A stretch of DNA of 13,396 nucleotides, taken from NCBI GenBank assembly GCA_946612185.1, contig CAMOEP010000029.1, positions 1-13,396 on the forward strand, given 5' to 3'. Within the stretch, counting starts at the first letter, position 1. Each line of letters opens with the position of its first letter. Under the pieces are notes generated by a model. That model searched no databases, was not told where the DNA came from, and worked only from the letters and a program-made list of their open reading frames with translations. The position numbers were made by a program, and so were the translations under genes. This DNA is from an uncultured Ruminococcus sp. Its GTDB lineage: Bacteria > Bacillota > Clostridia > Oscillospirales > Ruminococcaceae. Of this stretch, positions 5,919-11,806 are shown one piece after another.

Positions 5919-6185
5919 TTATCTTGTGGCATAGTACAGTCCGCCCCAACCGTCATCAGTGTACTCACGCCACGACTTGCGGTAATGGCTGATACAATTA
6001 CACGTTCCGGCATATCCGGCGTGGCAGGTTTCCTCATTGTAAAGGATCTTTCCGTCAACTACAACAAAATCCGGTGTATCCTCATTATTGCAGATAGCGT
6101 CGAATTCGTCAGATGTCATAACTTCTGCATCGTATTCGACCTCACGTCCTGCGAAAACGCTATACACTTTAATTTTCTGTTTCAT
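5919..6185 (-). CDS. Hypothetical phage protein (88 aa)
   Basis: An 88-aa protein starting MKQKIKVYSVFAGREVEYDAE, with a predicted beta-rich first half (TPDFVVVDGKILYNEE) and an aromatic, cysteine-containing end (CHAGYAGTCNC, WREYTDDGWGGLYYATR). No family recognised. Its ATG overlaps the stop of the upstream 89-aa gene by ATGA, and GGAGGGGG lies in that gene's last codons. Confidence 0.6.
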   Translation of the reverse strand: MKQKIKVYSVFAGREVEYDAEVMTSDEFDAICNNEDTPDFVVVDGKILYNEETCHAGYAGTCNCISHYRKSWREYTDDGWGGLYYATR

Positions 6186-6451
6186 AATCCCCCTCCTAAA
6201 AGTTCCTTTAACCGGTCATACAAACCGTCTGCTTCATTTTTATCTTCACGGCAGCGAAATTCGGCTTTTTTCAGCACTTTCTGGGACTGCCGGAGCAGGC
6301 AGAGCGCCTGCCTGATCTCCTCCGGAGTAAACCCAGTATCTTCATACTCGCCAAGACGCTGAACTACAGCGTCTTTTTTAACGCCATATCCGGCGCAGTA
6401 GTGCGACTGACGGGTAGCGTCACCGGCTGTCTGATAGGTCAGTCTTTTCAT
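6182..6451 (-). CDS. 'YEDTG' motif phage protein with coiled-coil tail (89 aa)
   Basis: An 89-aa protein starting MKRLTYQTAGDATRQSHYCAG, then QRLGEYEDTGFTPEEIRQAL (31-50) and a helical charged tail. The RL-x-x-YEDTG-x-(T/S)PEE element is widespread in Firmicutes phage proteins, where it connects different N- and C-terminal pieces; its role is unknown. It overlaps the upstream gene by ATGA and the downstream gene likewise. It is the intact relative of the UGA-split gene at 4795 and of the 106-aa protein at 9750. Confidence 0.7.
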   Translation of the reverse strand: MKRLTYQTAGDATRQSHYCAGYGVKKDAVVQRLGEYEDTGFTPEEIRQALCLLRQSQKVLKKAEFRCREDKNEADGLYDRLKELLGGGL

Positions 6452-6717
6452 GTCGTCACCGTCCTTTTCCTGCGTACTCTCTGCCTTGCCACAACAGCAT
6501 CATACTTCCTGGCCATGTATTCGCCGTAGCTCAGACCGGCAGCATCAGCACTGCGGCTGTCGGCAAGCAGTTTTTTCATGCCTTCCGGCAACTTTTTCGA
6601 CGGCTTAGGGGAATTGGTGCAGCCAAGCTTTATCCACTGGTGACACTCCGGACAGTGGATATAGTGCGGATTCCTGGCCTCAAACTCCTTGCCGCAAATC
6701 TCACAATGAATTATCAT
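6448..6717 (-). CDS. Small zinc-ribbon protein (89 aa)
   Basis: An 89-residue protein whose start, MIIHCEICGKEFEARNPHYIHCPECHQW, shows a CxxC...CxxC zinc ribbon, followed by a Lys-rich loop and a helical, Arg-rich end (VARQRVRRKR). Probably binds nucleic acid, but this is only inferred from the basic tail. The start is taken at ATG 6717, preceded by AAGGTGATGACG; an ATG six codons upstream lacks a ribosome site. It begins inside the end of the upstream gene. Confidence 0.65.
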   Translation of the reverse strand: MIIHCEICGKEFEARNPHYIHCPECHQWIKLGCTNSPKPSKKLPEGMKKLLADSRSADAAGLSYGEYMARKYDAVVARQRVRRKRTVTT

Positions 6718-6946
6718 CGTCATCACCTTCTTCAACTATGTACTTCATCATCGCATGGAGCAGGCTTTTCAGTTTCCTGTTTTTCTCGCACTCCTCCCTG
6801 TACGCTTTATCGGCGGTATGAAGGTCAGCCCTCAGACCGTCGATCTCATTCAACAGGGTATCCAGTGCCAGAGCATCCTCATCATCGGCAACCTCAGCCA
6901 GACCTGTAATCACCTGTAATCTTGCTTTTGCTCTTTCTATCGTCAT
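6701..6946 (-). CDS. Helical hypothetical phage protein (81 aa)
   Basis: An 81-aa acidic, mostly helical protein starting MTIERAKARLQVITGLAEVA and ending in a run of Asp. The spacing LNEIDGLRADLHTADKAYRE suggests a coiled coil. No family recognised. ATG 6946 has GGAAGGTGATATT upstream; the longer frame to 7009 would overlap the upstream gene without a ribosome site. It overlaps the next start by 17 bases. Confidence 0.6.
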   Translation of the reverse strand: MTIERAKARLQVITGLAEVADDEDALALDTLLNEIDGLRADLHTADKAYREECEKNRKLKSLLHAMMKYIVEEGDDDDNSL

Positions 6947-6950
6947 AATA

Positions 6951-7214
6951 TCACCTTCCTTCAATGATCTGCCTGCGGAGAGCAGCGTTTTCAGCTTCCA
7001 GGCGTTCAAGCCTTGACTTCATTTCCGCCTTTTCCCGGCGGTCAGCCTTGCGCTTTTCCCTCGCCCAAAATGCTTTTCGCTGACGGTCAGCCTGGGCTTT
7101 GCACGCCGGGCAGAACTTCATTTTTATCAGCTTGTAGTAGTCGCCGGTGAAATAGTTTCCAAGGTATGTGCCGCAGAAGTCGCAGGTCACGATACCGGTT
7201 TCCTGGTCACGCAC
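6951..7214 (-). CDS. Zinc-ribbon plus coiled-coil protein (87 aa)
   Basis: An 87-residue protein with a zinc ribbon (TCDFCG ... KFCPACKAQADRQ) followed by a long basic helix with heptad spacing (KRKADRREKAEMKSRLERLE, then AENAALRRQI). The likely start is GTG 7214, eight bases after GGGGGAGG; another GTG nine bases earlier abuts that site. The arrangement could suit a DNA-associated phage accessory protein, but function is unknown. It overlaps the end of the preceding gene by eight bases. Confidence 0.65.
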   Translation of the reverse strand: MRDQETGIVTCDFCGTYLGNYFTGDYYKLIKMKFCPACKAQADRQRKAFWAREKRKADRREKAEMKSRLERLEAENAALRRQIIEGR

Positions 7215-7650
7215 GGCCGTCACCTCCCCCGGCGGAGAGTGTTTTGTCTACACGACGTACCGCTTTCCGCAGAGCGTTTTGTCTATGGCGATATGGTAGT
7301 TTCCCGATCTCGTCGTAAAGCTGACCGGACAGCTCCTCAAGCCGTGCCTGAGCAAGCGCCCTCATGATCTTGGTGGAGTCAGATGCACCGTCAAGCCAGA
7401 TGTCCACCGTCAGAGTGTGTTCTGCGGAAGTCTCCCAGTCCAGTGTGATGCATTTGAGATATGTCCCGGAACTAAGGTCAATATCTGTGATAAGCTCCTG
7501 AACGGCTGCTATCTGCTCCCTGAGTGCCTCGATGCGGCTGAGCCTGTCGGTCAGGTCAGGAGTTGCCGCCTGCTCCGGAAGCCTGTACCGCCTTTTTATC
7601 GCCACATATGCGGCGATGTAGATCCCCAGAATTATTATGATACCCGTCAT
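7207..7650 (-). CDS. Membrane-anchored coiled-coil phage protein (147 aa)
   Basis: A 147-aa protein starting MTGIIIILGIYIAAYVAIKR: one N-terminal membrane span (about 3-18), then a basic patch, a helical stretch (LTDRLSRIEALREQIAAVQE) and a beta-rich middle (LTVDIWLDGASDS). The basic C-terminus contains PYRHRQNALRK and RRVDKTLSAGGG. The DNA for the last part is one of two copies of the paired repeat described at 7238-7290. ATG 7650 has GGAGGTGCGGATGT upstream. Function unknown. Confidence 0.65.
   Translation of the reverse strand: MTGIIIILGIYIAAYVAIKRRYRLPEQAATPDLTDRLSRIEALREQIAAVQELITDIDLSSGTYLKCITLDWETSAEHTLTVDIWLDGASDSTKIMRALAQARLEELSGQLYDEIGKLPYRHRQNALRKAVRRVDKTLSAGGGDGRA
7238..7290. repeat. 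Paired 13-bp repeat, copy A
   Basis: Two near-identical 13-mers, AGTGTTTTGTCTA (7238-7250) and AGCGTTTTGTCTA (7273-7285), start exactly 35 bp apart. The same pair with the same 35-bp spacing occurs at 9658-9710, and the spacers are also similar. Here the pair lies inside the 3' end of a coding region. Confidence 0.75.
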
Positions 7651-7663
7651 ACATCCGCACCTC

Positions 7664-8071
7664 CTACCAGTCCAGGCAGACCCGGACTTCCGGAGTTTCG
7701 CCGTATACCTTGCTGACAGCCATGCTGACCACCTGTGCGTCATCGTGCCACGCAACGCCGTTGAGAGCGTCGGCAATGATTTTTGCGATGTTGTCAGCGT
7801 CAGGGCGCTTTGTGGGACGTATCTCACAGGCAAGCATTTTCTGCCGGACTGCCTTGGAAAATCGCTCCGGAACGCCGAAAACTGCCGTTATTTCAAGTGT
7901 CAGCGGAATTCCTGCCGCTGCCATTTCCATTCCACACTGTTCCCAGTAGGCAAGCCTGACTTTTTCTTCATAAGATGCCGTATTTTCCGGCGTGTACGGC
8001 TTTCCTATTCTGGTAAACCGTGGTCGCCCCTTGCCTTGGGGTTCGCCTTTTACAGTAAATTCAAGTTTCAT
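7664..8071 (-). CDS. rusA: RusA-family Holliday junction resolvase
   Basis: A 135-aa endonuclease that resolves Holliday and branched DNA, in phages usually during replication/recombination before packaging. Visible features are GKGRPRF (13-19), RPDADNIAKIIADALNG (89-105) with D91, D93 and K97, and WHDD at 108-111. These match the acidic residues and lysine of E. coli RusA (D70, D72, K76, D91). Length fits the family. ATG 8071 has AGGAGGGATAGC upstream; the longer frame overlaps the replication gene without need. It directly follows the DUF4373 protein and precedes small phage genes. Confidence 0.9.
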   Translation of the reverse strand: MKLEFTVKGEPQGKGRPRFTRIGKPYTPENTASYEEKVRLAYWEQCGMEMAAAGIPLTLEITAVFGVPERFSKAVRQKMLACEIRPTKRPDADNIAKIIADALNGVAWHDDAQVVSMAVSKVYGETPEVRVCLDW

Positions 8072-8081
8072 GCTATCCCTC

Positions 8082-8879
8082 CTAAAAGTTGTTGATAACG
8101 AAGGCGTATTTGTCCTCATCGAAGGTATCCTTCTTCACACCGTCCTGCTCCATCCATTTCTGGATAACCGCCGCCGGTTCTGAGACTTTCTTTCCCCGTT
8201 TTTTCTGCCATTTTTCGATTTTCCGGATATACTTGTCAATGGTTTCCTTACCGTATTCCTTACAGAGAATATCGTAGTCTTCCTGAGACATGACAGGACA
8301 GAAGACCGGAGCGGAAGCGACGGGACTTTCTTTTCCTTTCCTTTCTTCTCCTTTCATTTCTTTTCCTTTCTTTTCTTTTGATGCGTTTTTACAGGATTTA
8401 TCCGGGTTATTACCGTTTTTATCGGGGTTATTACCGGATTTTTCGGAAAATGGGCGCACTTTTATAAAGCTCTCGGTTTCGTCAGTTTTTAAAACCCAGA
8501 ACTCGGCAGCTACTTCGATATCACGCCTGGCGCTTTTCTTTCCTGCCTGATACCTTCGCTGGACTGATTCAGCAGTTATGACCTTGACCGGGACAGCAAG
8601 TTTGCACTCAATGAGGAGTAGCAGTGACCGGCTGAACAAGTAGTTCAGAATCTGCGTTGTTAAAGTGTACTTGATATTTAGCTGTGCTGAAATATCCTCG
8701 GCAAGCTCCTCATCATACTCAATGTAGTAGCCATTGTTGTATATCTCGCATAATAGGCAGATATATACTGCTACTCCGTCATTTCCGAAGCTTGCCTGTA
8801 AGCGCCTGATTTTCCTGTCAGAGAAAAAATCAACATCAAAAGGAAAGTAATCAAGACCCTTTTTCATCGGTCGAGCCAT
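8082..8879 (-). CDS. DUF4373/Lin1244-like phage replication protein
   Basis: A 265-aa protein of the type used by Firmicutes phages to start replication. The N-terminal domain MARPMKKGLDYFPFDVDFFS, then KIRRLQASFGNDGVAVYICL, is the winged-helix DUF4373/Lin1244-Lin1753 domain. A low-complexity linker follows (NNPDKNGNNPDK, then KEKKGKEMKGEERKGKES), then a C-terminal helical domain (YDILCKEYGKETIDKYIRKI) like the DnaD/primosome-type ends of replisome organizers. ATG 8879 has AAGGGGTGATC upstream. The linker DNA contains direct repeats and a pyrimidine tract, as origins placed inside replication genes often do. Confidence 0.75.
   Translation of the reverse strand: MARPMKKGLDYFPFDVDFFSDRKIRRLQASFGNDGVAVYICLLCEIYNNGYYIEYDEELAEDISAQLNIKYTLTTQILNYLFSRSLLLLIECKLAVPVKVITAESVQRRYQAGKKSARRDIEVAAEFWVLKTDETESFIKVRPFSEKSGNNPDKNGNNPDKSCKNASKEKKGKEMKGEERKGKESPVASAPVFCPVMSQEDYDILCKEYGKETIDKYIRKIEKWQKKRGKKVSEPAAVIQKWMEQDGVKKDTFDEDKYAFVINNF
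8326..8379. repeat. 54-bp pyrimidine tract (purine-rich on coding strand)
   Basis: All bases on the plus strand are C/T except a single A at 8356, in variants of TTTCCTTTCT. It encodes the Lys/Glu-rich linker of the replication protein and adjoins the 21-bp-spaced repeats at 8397-8436. Confidence 0.85.
8397..8436. repeat. Two 19-bp direct repeats inside replication gene, iteron-like
   Basis: TTTATCCGGGTTATTACCG (8397-8415) and TTTATCGGGGTTATTACCG (8418-8436) differ at one base, with a 21-bp period (two helical turns). A weaker third unit may follow. They encode the NNPDK repeats. Iterons within a replication gene suggest the phage origin, an inference. Confidence 0.6.
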
Positions 8880-8919
8880 AAGATCACCCCTTTATAAGTG
8901 CGCCAAAATGACGCTTTTT

Positions 8920-8937
8920 TCAAACGAAAACGTTTGA
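8920..8937. other. Perfect 7-bp inverted repeat between ssb and the replication gene
   Basis: TCAAACG-AAAA-CGTTTGA in the 78-bp gap. No U run follows on either strand in the right position, so it is not a clear terminator; an operator or RNA-processing hairpin is possible. Confidence 0.5.
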
Positions 8938-8957
8938 TTATTCAGAATTTTTTTCTT

Positions 8958-9470
8958 TTAATAATAACCGTTTCCGCCCTGATAGCCCTGCGGCGGCTGA
9001 TTATAGCCGTTTTGGGGCGGTGCATTGTATCCCTGCTGATACTGCTGATTCTGAGGGGGAGCGTTGTACTGCTGCTGTGGTGGAGCGTTGTACTGATTAT
9101 TGTAATTCTGCTGATTGCCGGACTGGTTCTGCTGACCATTTCCGGACTTGTCGCCGCAGAACTCAGCCTGCTCCACGAAAACGTCATAGCTGTAGTGCAT
9201 AACGTCCTGATACTTCTTATCCTGGTAGTTGTTGTTGCGGAGAGAGCCTTCCAGGGCGATCATCTTGCCTTTTGAAAAGTATCGGCTGATAAACTCCGCA
9301 GTCTGTCGGAACGCCACACAAGAAATGAAGTCGCTCTGGCGCTCGCCGGTCTGCTTGTTCTTGTATTGCCTGTCAATGGCAACCGTAAACCGGACGCTCG
9401 ACACTCCGGACGGTGACTGTCTCAGCTCCGGGTCAGCAGTGAGCCGCCCTATAAGTGTGATGTGATTCAT
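8958..9470 (-). CDS. ssb: Single-stranded DNA-binding protein
   Basis: A 170-aa SSB that coats single-stranded DNA during phage replication. The OB fold (1 to about 106) shows MNHITLIGRLTADPELRQ, VRFTVAIDRQYKN, DFISCVAFRQTAEFISRYF and KMIALEGSLRN. The tail is Gln/Asn/Pro-rich with three YNAPPQ repeats. It ends GYQGGNGYY and lacks the acidic DDDIPF-type tip that recruits partner proteins in most bacterial SSBs; no such tip appears in another frame past the stop. ATG 9470 follows AAGGAGGACAC. Confidence 0.93.
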   Translation of the reverse strand: MNHITLIGRLTADPELRQSPSGVSSVRFTVAIDRQYKNKQTGERQSDFISCVAFRQTAEFISRYFSKGKMIALEGSLRNNNYQDKKYQDVMHYSYDVFVEQAEFCGDKSGNGQQNQSGNQQNYNNQYNAPPQQQYNAPPQNQQYQQGYNAPPQNGYNQPPQGYQGGNGYY

Positions 9471-9482
9471 GTGTCCTCCTTG

Positions 9483-9632
9483 TTATGTGCCTTTCGCTAT
9501 CCTGTAGTAAAAATCCAGTTCGCCGGGTTTCTGGCAGCGAGCCAGCACGTCCTCGATAGTCAGGACGACTTTCCGCCGGGTGTGGAACTCCACCCATGCC
9601 GATAAGAATCCGGCTTTCATGATGTCGCTCAA
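9483..9632 (-). CDS. Small hypothetical phage protein (49 aa)
   Basis: The likely product is 49 aa, MSDIMKAGFLSAWVEF then HTRRKVVLTIEDVL, ending in YYRIAKGT, starting at TTG 9632, seven bases after GGGGAG. A longer frame reaches 9692 but would begin inside the paired-repeat element without a ribosome site. No domain recognised. It sits directly upstream of ssb. Confidence 0.5.
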   Translation of the reverse strand: MSDIMKAGFLSAWVEFHTRRKVVLTIEDVLARCQKPGELDFYYRIAKGT

Positions 9633-9651
9633 AATATCACTCCCCTTTCCG

Positions 9652-9710
9652 CCCGTGAGCGTTTTGTCCACGGGACTTATCGTTAATCGCAAAGCGTTTT
9701 GTCTATGGCG
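9652..9710. repeat. Paired 13-bp repeat, copy B, intergenic
   Basis: AGCGTTTTGTCCA (9658-9670) and AGCGTTTTGTCTA (9693-9705) start 35 bp apart, as in copy A. The first lies inside a 6-bp inverted repeat CCCGTG/CACGGG (9652-9674). This 117-bp gap between the 49-aa and 106-aa genes holds nothing else I can name. Confidence 0.75.
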
Positions 9711-9749
9711 TTACCGCCTTTTTCCCCGGAAGTGGGTGCAGGGGAGTGG

Positions 9750-10070
9750 TCAGACCTCGACGAAGCCTTTCCAGCCCCACACGTTCACAGTCACCTGAAA
9801 ACCTGCCTGCTCCAGAGTGTCGGCAATGGTCTGCGCCTCCTCTTTGGACTGGCAGAACAGCGTTTTCATGTCAGAGCAGGTCTTTCCGTAGAACACTTTG
9901 TAGAACGTATGTTTTTCAAACTCTTTGTCCAGATCATCAGGTTCAAGCCCTGATTCTTCGTAAGCCAGCAGCTTGCAGAGCGCTCCGTACATTTCCGGAG
10001 TACATTCCTCAAAGGAAATGCCCCTCACGCTCCATTCGCCGCAAGGCTTTTTTGTGGTTAGTCTTGCCAT
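9750..10070 (-). CDS. 'YEDTG'-like motif phage protein (106 aa)
   Basis: A 106-aa protein starting MARLTTKKPCGEWSVRGISF, with KLLAYEESGLEPDDL at 33-47 (a variant of the RLxxYEDTGLxPEE element). The C-terminal alpha/beta part, QSKEEAQTIADTLEQAGFQV, reads like a small ferredoxin-like or ACT-like fold, an impression only. Ribosome site AAAGGATAGGAAT precedes ATG 10070; the same leader precedes the 54-aa ORF. Function unknown. Confidence 0.7.
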   Translation of the reverse strand: MARLTTKKPCGEWSVRGISFEECTPEMYGALCKLLAYEESGLEPDDLDKEFEKHTFYKVFYGKTCSDMKTLFCQSKEEAQTIADTLEQAGFQVTVNVWGWKGFVEV

Positions 10071-10074
10071 ATTC

Positions 10075-10239
10075 CTATCCTTTCTTTGCCTTGATTTTTC
10101 CTATCAAGCTGTAAAGAGCATCAGCGGCAGTCAGGAAAAAATATATTTCCCAGAATGGCTCATGAGATATACCAGTGAGCAAGTGCAGTATATAGCAAAC
10201 TACTGCAATCACCTGAACAAGAGTGATTATTTTTGCCAT
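10075..10239 (-). CDS. 54-aa small membrane protein
   Basis: A 54-residue ORF, MAKIITLVQVIAVVCYILHL, LTGISHEPFWEIYFFLTA, then ADALYSLIGKIKAKKG. It is probably two short membrane spans (4-21 and 29-48) with a basic tail. The ATG is preceded by GAAAGGATAGGAAT, nearly the same leader as the next gene, and its TAG lies within that next leader, so the pair is tightly packed. Function unknown. Confidence 0.6.
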   Translation of the reverse strand: MAKIITLVQVIAVVCYILHLLTGISHEPFWEIYFFLTAADALYSLIGKIKAKKG

Positions 10240-10257
10240 ATTCCTATCCTTTCGCCA

Positions 10258-10434
10258 TTAAAGCGGTACTTCATTCATATATGGCGTGATGCCATTATCA
10301 ATTAACTGCTGACGCAGCAGATCACGTTCCTCGACTACAGCATTGTAATCTTCACGGAGATCGTACAGCTCGATAATAACGGTTTTCAGGCAGTAAGAAA
10401 GATTCTCAACAGCCTTTCCATTGTTTTCAGACAT
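10258..10434 (-). CDS. 58-aa hypothetical coiled-coil protein
   Basis: A 58-residue ORF, MSENNGKAVENLSYCLKTV, then IIELYDLREDYNAVVEERDL, ending in PYMNEVPL. It is acidic and helical with heptad-like spacing. GGGGGG precedes the ATG. No family recognised. It fills the gap between the 105-aa gene and the 54-aa membrane protein and keeps the tight spacing of the operon. Confidence 0.6.
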   Translation of the reverse strand: MSENNGKAVENLSYCLKTVIIELYDLREDYNAVVEERDLLRQQLIDNGITPYMNEVPL

Positions 10435-10445
10435 TTTATCCCCCC

Positions 10446-10763
10446 TTATCCTTTTGCAATCTCGCTCAGAAGTTCTTCAAGATGAGCAGAAGCAATGTCC
10501 AGGGGACGTGTGTATCTCCAGGCAAACGATGTAAATGTCTTATAGCACCGTGCGAGAATAAGTCCCCTGTCATTGCAGAGCCAGGCATACACACCCGGCT
10601 CACTTCTCTTTTCCACCAGCTCCTCGGAGCAAGTGAACAGCTTATACCTTATCAGCCTTGTGCCGAAGCCTGCCGCCTTGCTCATGTTGTCATGCTCCGG
10701 CGGCACTTTTACGCTAAAGTCATTTTCAAAGCCGGACTTCCAGTAGACGATGTAGTAAGGCAT
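10446..10763 (-). CDS. Hypothetical phage protein (105 aa)
   Basis: A 105-aa protein starting MPYYIVYWKSGFENDFSVKV, with a mixed alpha/beta pattern and a C-terminal helix (IASAHLEELLSEIAKG). No domain recognised. Its ATG directly follows the TGA of the 71-aa gene, with GAGG in that gene's last codons as ribosome site, so the two are co-translated. Confidence 0.6.
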   Translation of the reverse strand: MPYYIVYWKSGFENDFSVKVPPEHDNMSKAAGFGTRLIRYKLFTCSEELVEKRSEPGVYAWLCNDRGLILARCYKTFTSFAWRYTRPLDIASAHLEELLSEIAKG

Positions 10764-10979
10764 TCAGCAGACCTCCTCTGAGCGCTCCTCGATCCACTTC
10801 ATTAGCAACGGAACGTATATCTCATAGGCGCACTGCTTATCCATTTTTACGGCCACGCCGAAAGGATATGCGCCGCACTCGATTCCGGCTCTCAGATGAG
10901 CCGGAGAAATGCTCATGCCGTAGTCTTTCAGGATCTTGCAGGCTTCAGTGGTGTTTATCACTGTAATGATGCGCTTCAT
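10764..10979 (-). CDS. Small HTH-type phage protein (71 aa), possible Cro/Xis-like regulator
   Basis: A 71-aa protein: ITVINTTEACKILKDYGMSI, then SPAHLRAGIECGAYPFG and YEIYVPLLMKWIEERSEE. The EACKIL...SPAHLRAGI part reads as a small helix-turn-helix of the excisionase/MerR-like kind, and the rest suits a short wing. Similar proteins often lie just after the Cro-like gene in clostridial prophages; whether it controls excision or early genes is unknown. AGGAGGAC stands upstream of ATG 10979. Confidence 0.6.
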   Translation of the reverse strand: MKRIITVINTTEACKILKDYGMSISPAHLRAGIECGAYPFGVAVKMDKQCAYEIYVPLLMKWIEERSEEVC

Positions 10980-10981
10980 GG

Positions 10982-11188
10982 TCAGTCCTCCTTCTTATCG
11001 GATACCAGTGCTTCACAGGTAGTGCCGAGTTTTCGGGCGAGTGCGACACCGGTCACGATCGTCGGGACTTTCAGCCCCTTTTCGTACTGAGCGATCATGC
11101 TCTGAGCCACATTTACCTGACCAGCCAGCTCCGCCTGCGTCAGTCCCTTTTCTTCTCTAAGCCTTTTTACGTTATCTGCAAAAGACAT
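10982..11188 (-). CDS. Cro/CI-family HTH regulator (first early gene)
   Basis: A 68-aa XRE-type repressor-like protein: MSFADNVKRLREEKGLTQAE then LAGQVNVAQSMIAQYEKGL, a classic five-helix HTH_3 domain, ending in ALVSDKKED. It is all DNA-binding domain, like Cro. ATG 11188 has GGAGGTGAAACAA upstream. It is the first gene of the minus-strand early operon, behind the strong promoter at 11329-11357, and opposes the plus-strand cI-like gene. Confidence 0.85.
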   Translation of the reverse strand: MSFADNVKRLREEKGLTQAELAGQVNVAQSMIAQYEKGLKVPTIVTGVALARKLGTTCEALVSDKKED

Positions 11189-11204
11189 TTGTTTCACCTC
11201 CGTG

Positions 11205-11219
11205 TTATAACTCAGCTAT
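11205..11219. promoter_or_regulatory. Operator copy O1 (TATAAC-type)
   Basis: Contains TATAACTCAGCTAT (11206-11219), a match to two other sites at 11315-11329 and 13245-13259 (consensus TATAACYMAGCTATA, half-sites TATAAC and TATAGC). It ends on the first base of the -35 box of the plus-strand promoter. Confidence 0.5.
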
Positions 11220-11247
11220 TGACTTTTTACACAAAATACGCTATACT
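11219..11247 (+). promoter_or_regulatory. Candidate promoter for the cI-like gene
   Basis: TTGACT (11219-11224), 17-bp spacer, TATACT (11242-11247). It would start near 11254 and give a leader of about 160 bases. A weaker plus-strand alternative is TTGTAT 11302 with TATATT 11326. Confidence 0.55.
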
Positions 11248-11314
11248 TAAAGTGTGAAGATAAGTGAATAGCGATAATATGGCAATGATTATATGGGATT
11301 TTTGTATCTGTCTT

Positions 11315-11329
11315 TATAGCTTGGTTATA
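11315..11329 (-). promoter_or_regulatory. Operator copy O2 on early promoter
   Basis: Minus-strand TATAACCAAGCTATA, starting at the last base of the early promoter -10 box and covering the expected start site, where a bound repressor would block RNA polymerase. Confidence 0.55.
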
Positions 11330-11357
11330 TTATAGCTAAAATATCTGAGTTTGTCAA
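11329..11357 (-). promoter_or_regulatory. Strong early promoter (Cro operon)
   Basis: Perfect sigma-A type boxes on the minus strand: TTGACA (11352-11357), 17-bp spacer, TATAAT (11329-11334). Expected start is near 11322, with a leader of about 130 bases before the Cro-like ATG. Confidence 0.8.
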
Positions 11358-11381
11358 CAGCCAATACTAAAATATTTTAGT
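11336..11381. promoter_or_regulatory. Second operator type: AT palindrome and imperfect copy
   Basis: ACTAAAATATTTTAGT (11366-11381) is a perfect 16-bp palindrome. CTAAAATATCTGAG (11336-11349) matches its core at 12 of 14 bases and lies in the spacer of the early promoter, 31 bp away (about three turns). Different from the TATAAC-type sites; possibly bound by the other of the two regulators. Confidence 0.5.
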
Positions 11382-11414
11382 TTCTACGTTTTAAACAAAT
11401 CCGGAGGTGAAATT

Positions 11415-11795
11415 ATGTATAAAAAGCTACAAGAATTGTGCAAGGCAAAAGGAACTACTATTACCGCACTTTGCAAGGAAGTAACCGGAAACAGCGGCAA
11501 TCTTGCCACATGGAAAAAAGGACATATCCGATCAGATTATTTATCTAAAGCAGCAGATATATTGGACTGCTCAACGGATTATATACTCGGAAGAACTGAT
11601 ATACCGAATCTCTGCGTAACATCCGTAAACGGTAATAATCAGAATAACGTTAATGGAAACAATAATATCAGCGTTTCAAACTCTACAGATGAAATAGAAA
11701 AAGAAATCAGTTCCATTATTTCAGGAATGAGTCTCCGTGAAAAAACAGAACTGATGACGTTAGTTTATAAATTTGCAGATGAGCATAAAAAATGA
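11415..11795 (+). CDS. CI-like phage repressor, short form
   Basis: A 126-aa HTH protein: MYKKLQELCKAKGTTITALC, TWKKGHIRSDYLSKAADILD, then CSTDYILGRTD, an XRE-type DNA-binding domain typical of clostridial prophage repressors. An Asn/Gly-rich linker (NGNNQNNVNGNNN, about 73-85) leads to a helical tail (EIEKEISSIISGMSLREK) likely used for dimer or higher contacts. It lacks the LexA-like peptidase domain, so RecA-driven self-cleavage is not expected. GGAGGTGAAATT precedes the ATG. Its stop overlaps the ribosome-site region of the exonuclease gene, so both are probably made in the lysogen. Confidence 0.8.
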   Translation: MYKKLQELCKAKGTTITALCKEVTGNSGNLATWKKGHIRSDYLSKAADILDCSTDYILGRTDIPNLCVTSVNGNNQNNVNGNNNISVSNSTDEIEKEISSIISGMSLREKTELMTLVYKFADEHKK

Positions 11796-11806
11796 AGGAG
11801 GTTATT

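Noticed and set aside
8920..8937. Inverted repeat as terminator of ssb
   Set aside because: On the minus strand it is followed by A6, not a U run.
8898..9275. Long hydrophobic plus-strand frame opposite ssb
   Set aside because: Created by antisense reading of the Gln/Asn/Pro-rich repeats; no ribosome site, and ssb is certain.
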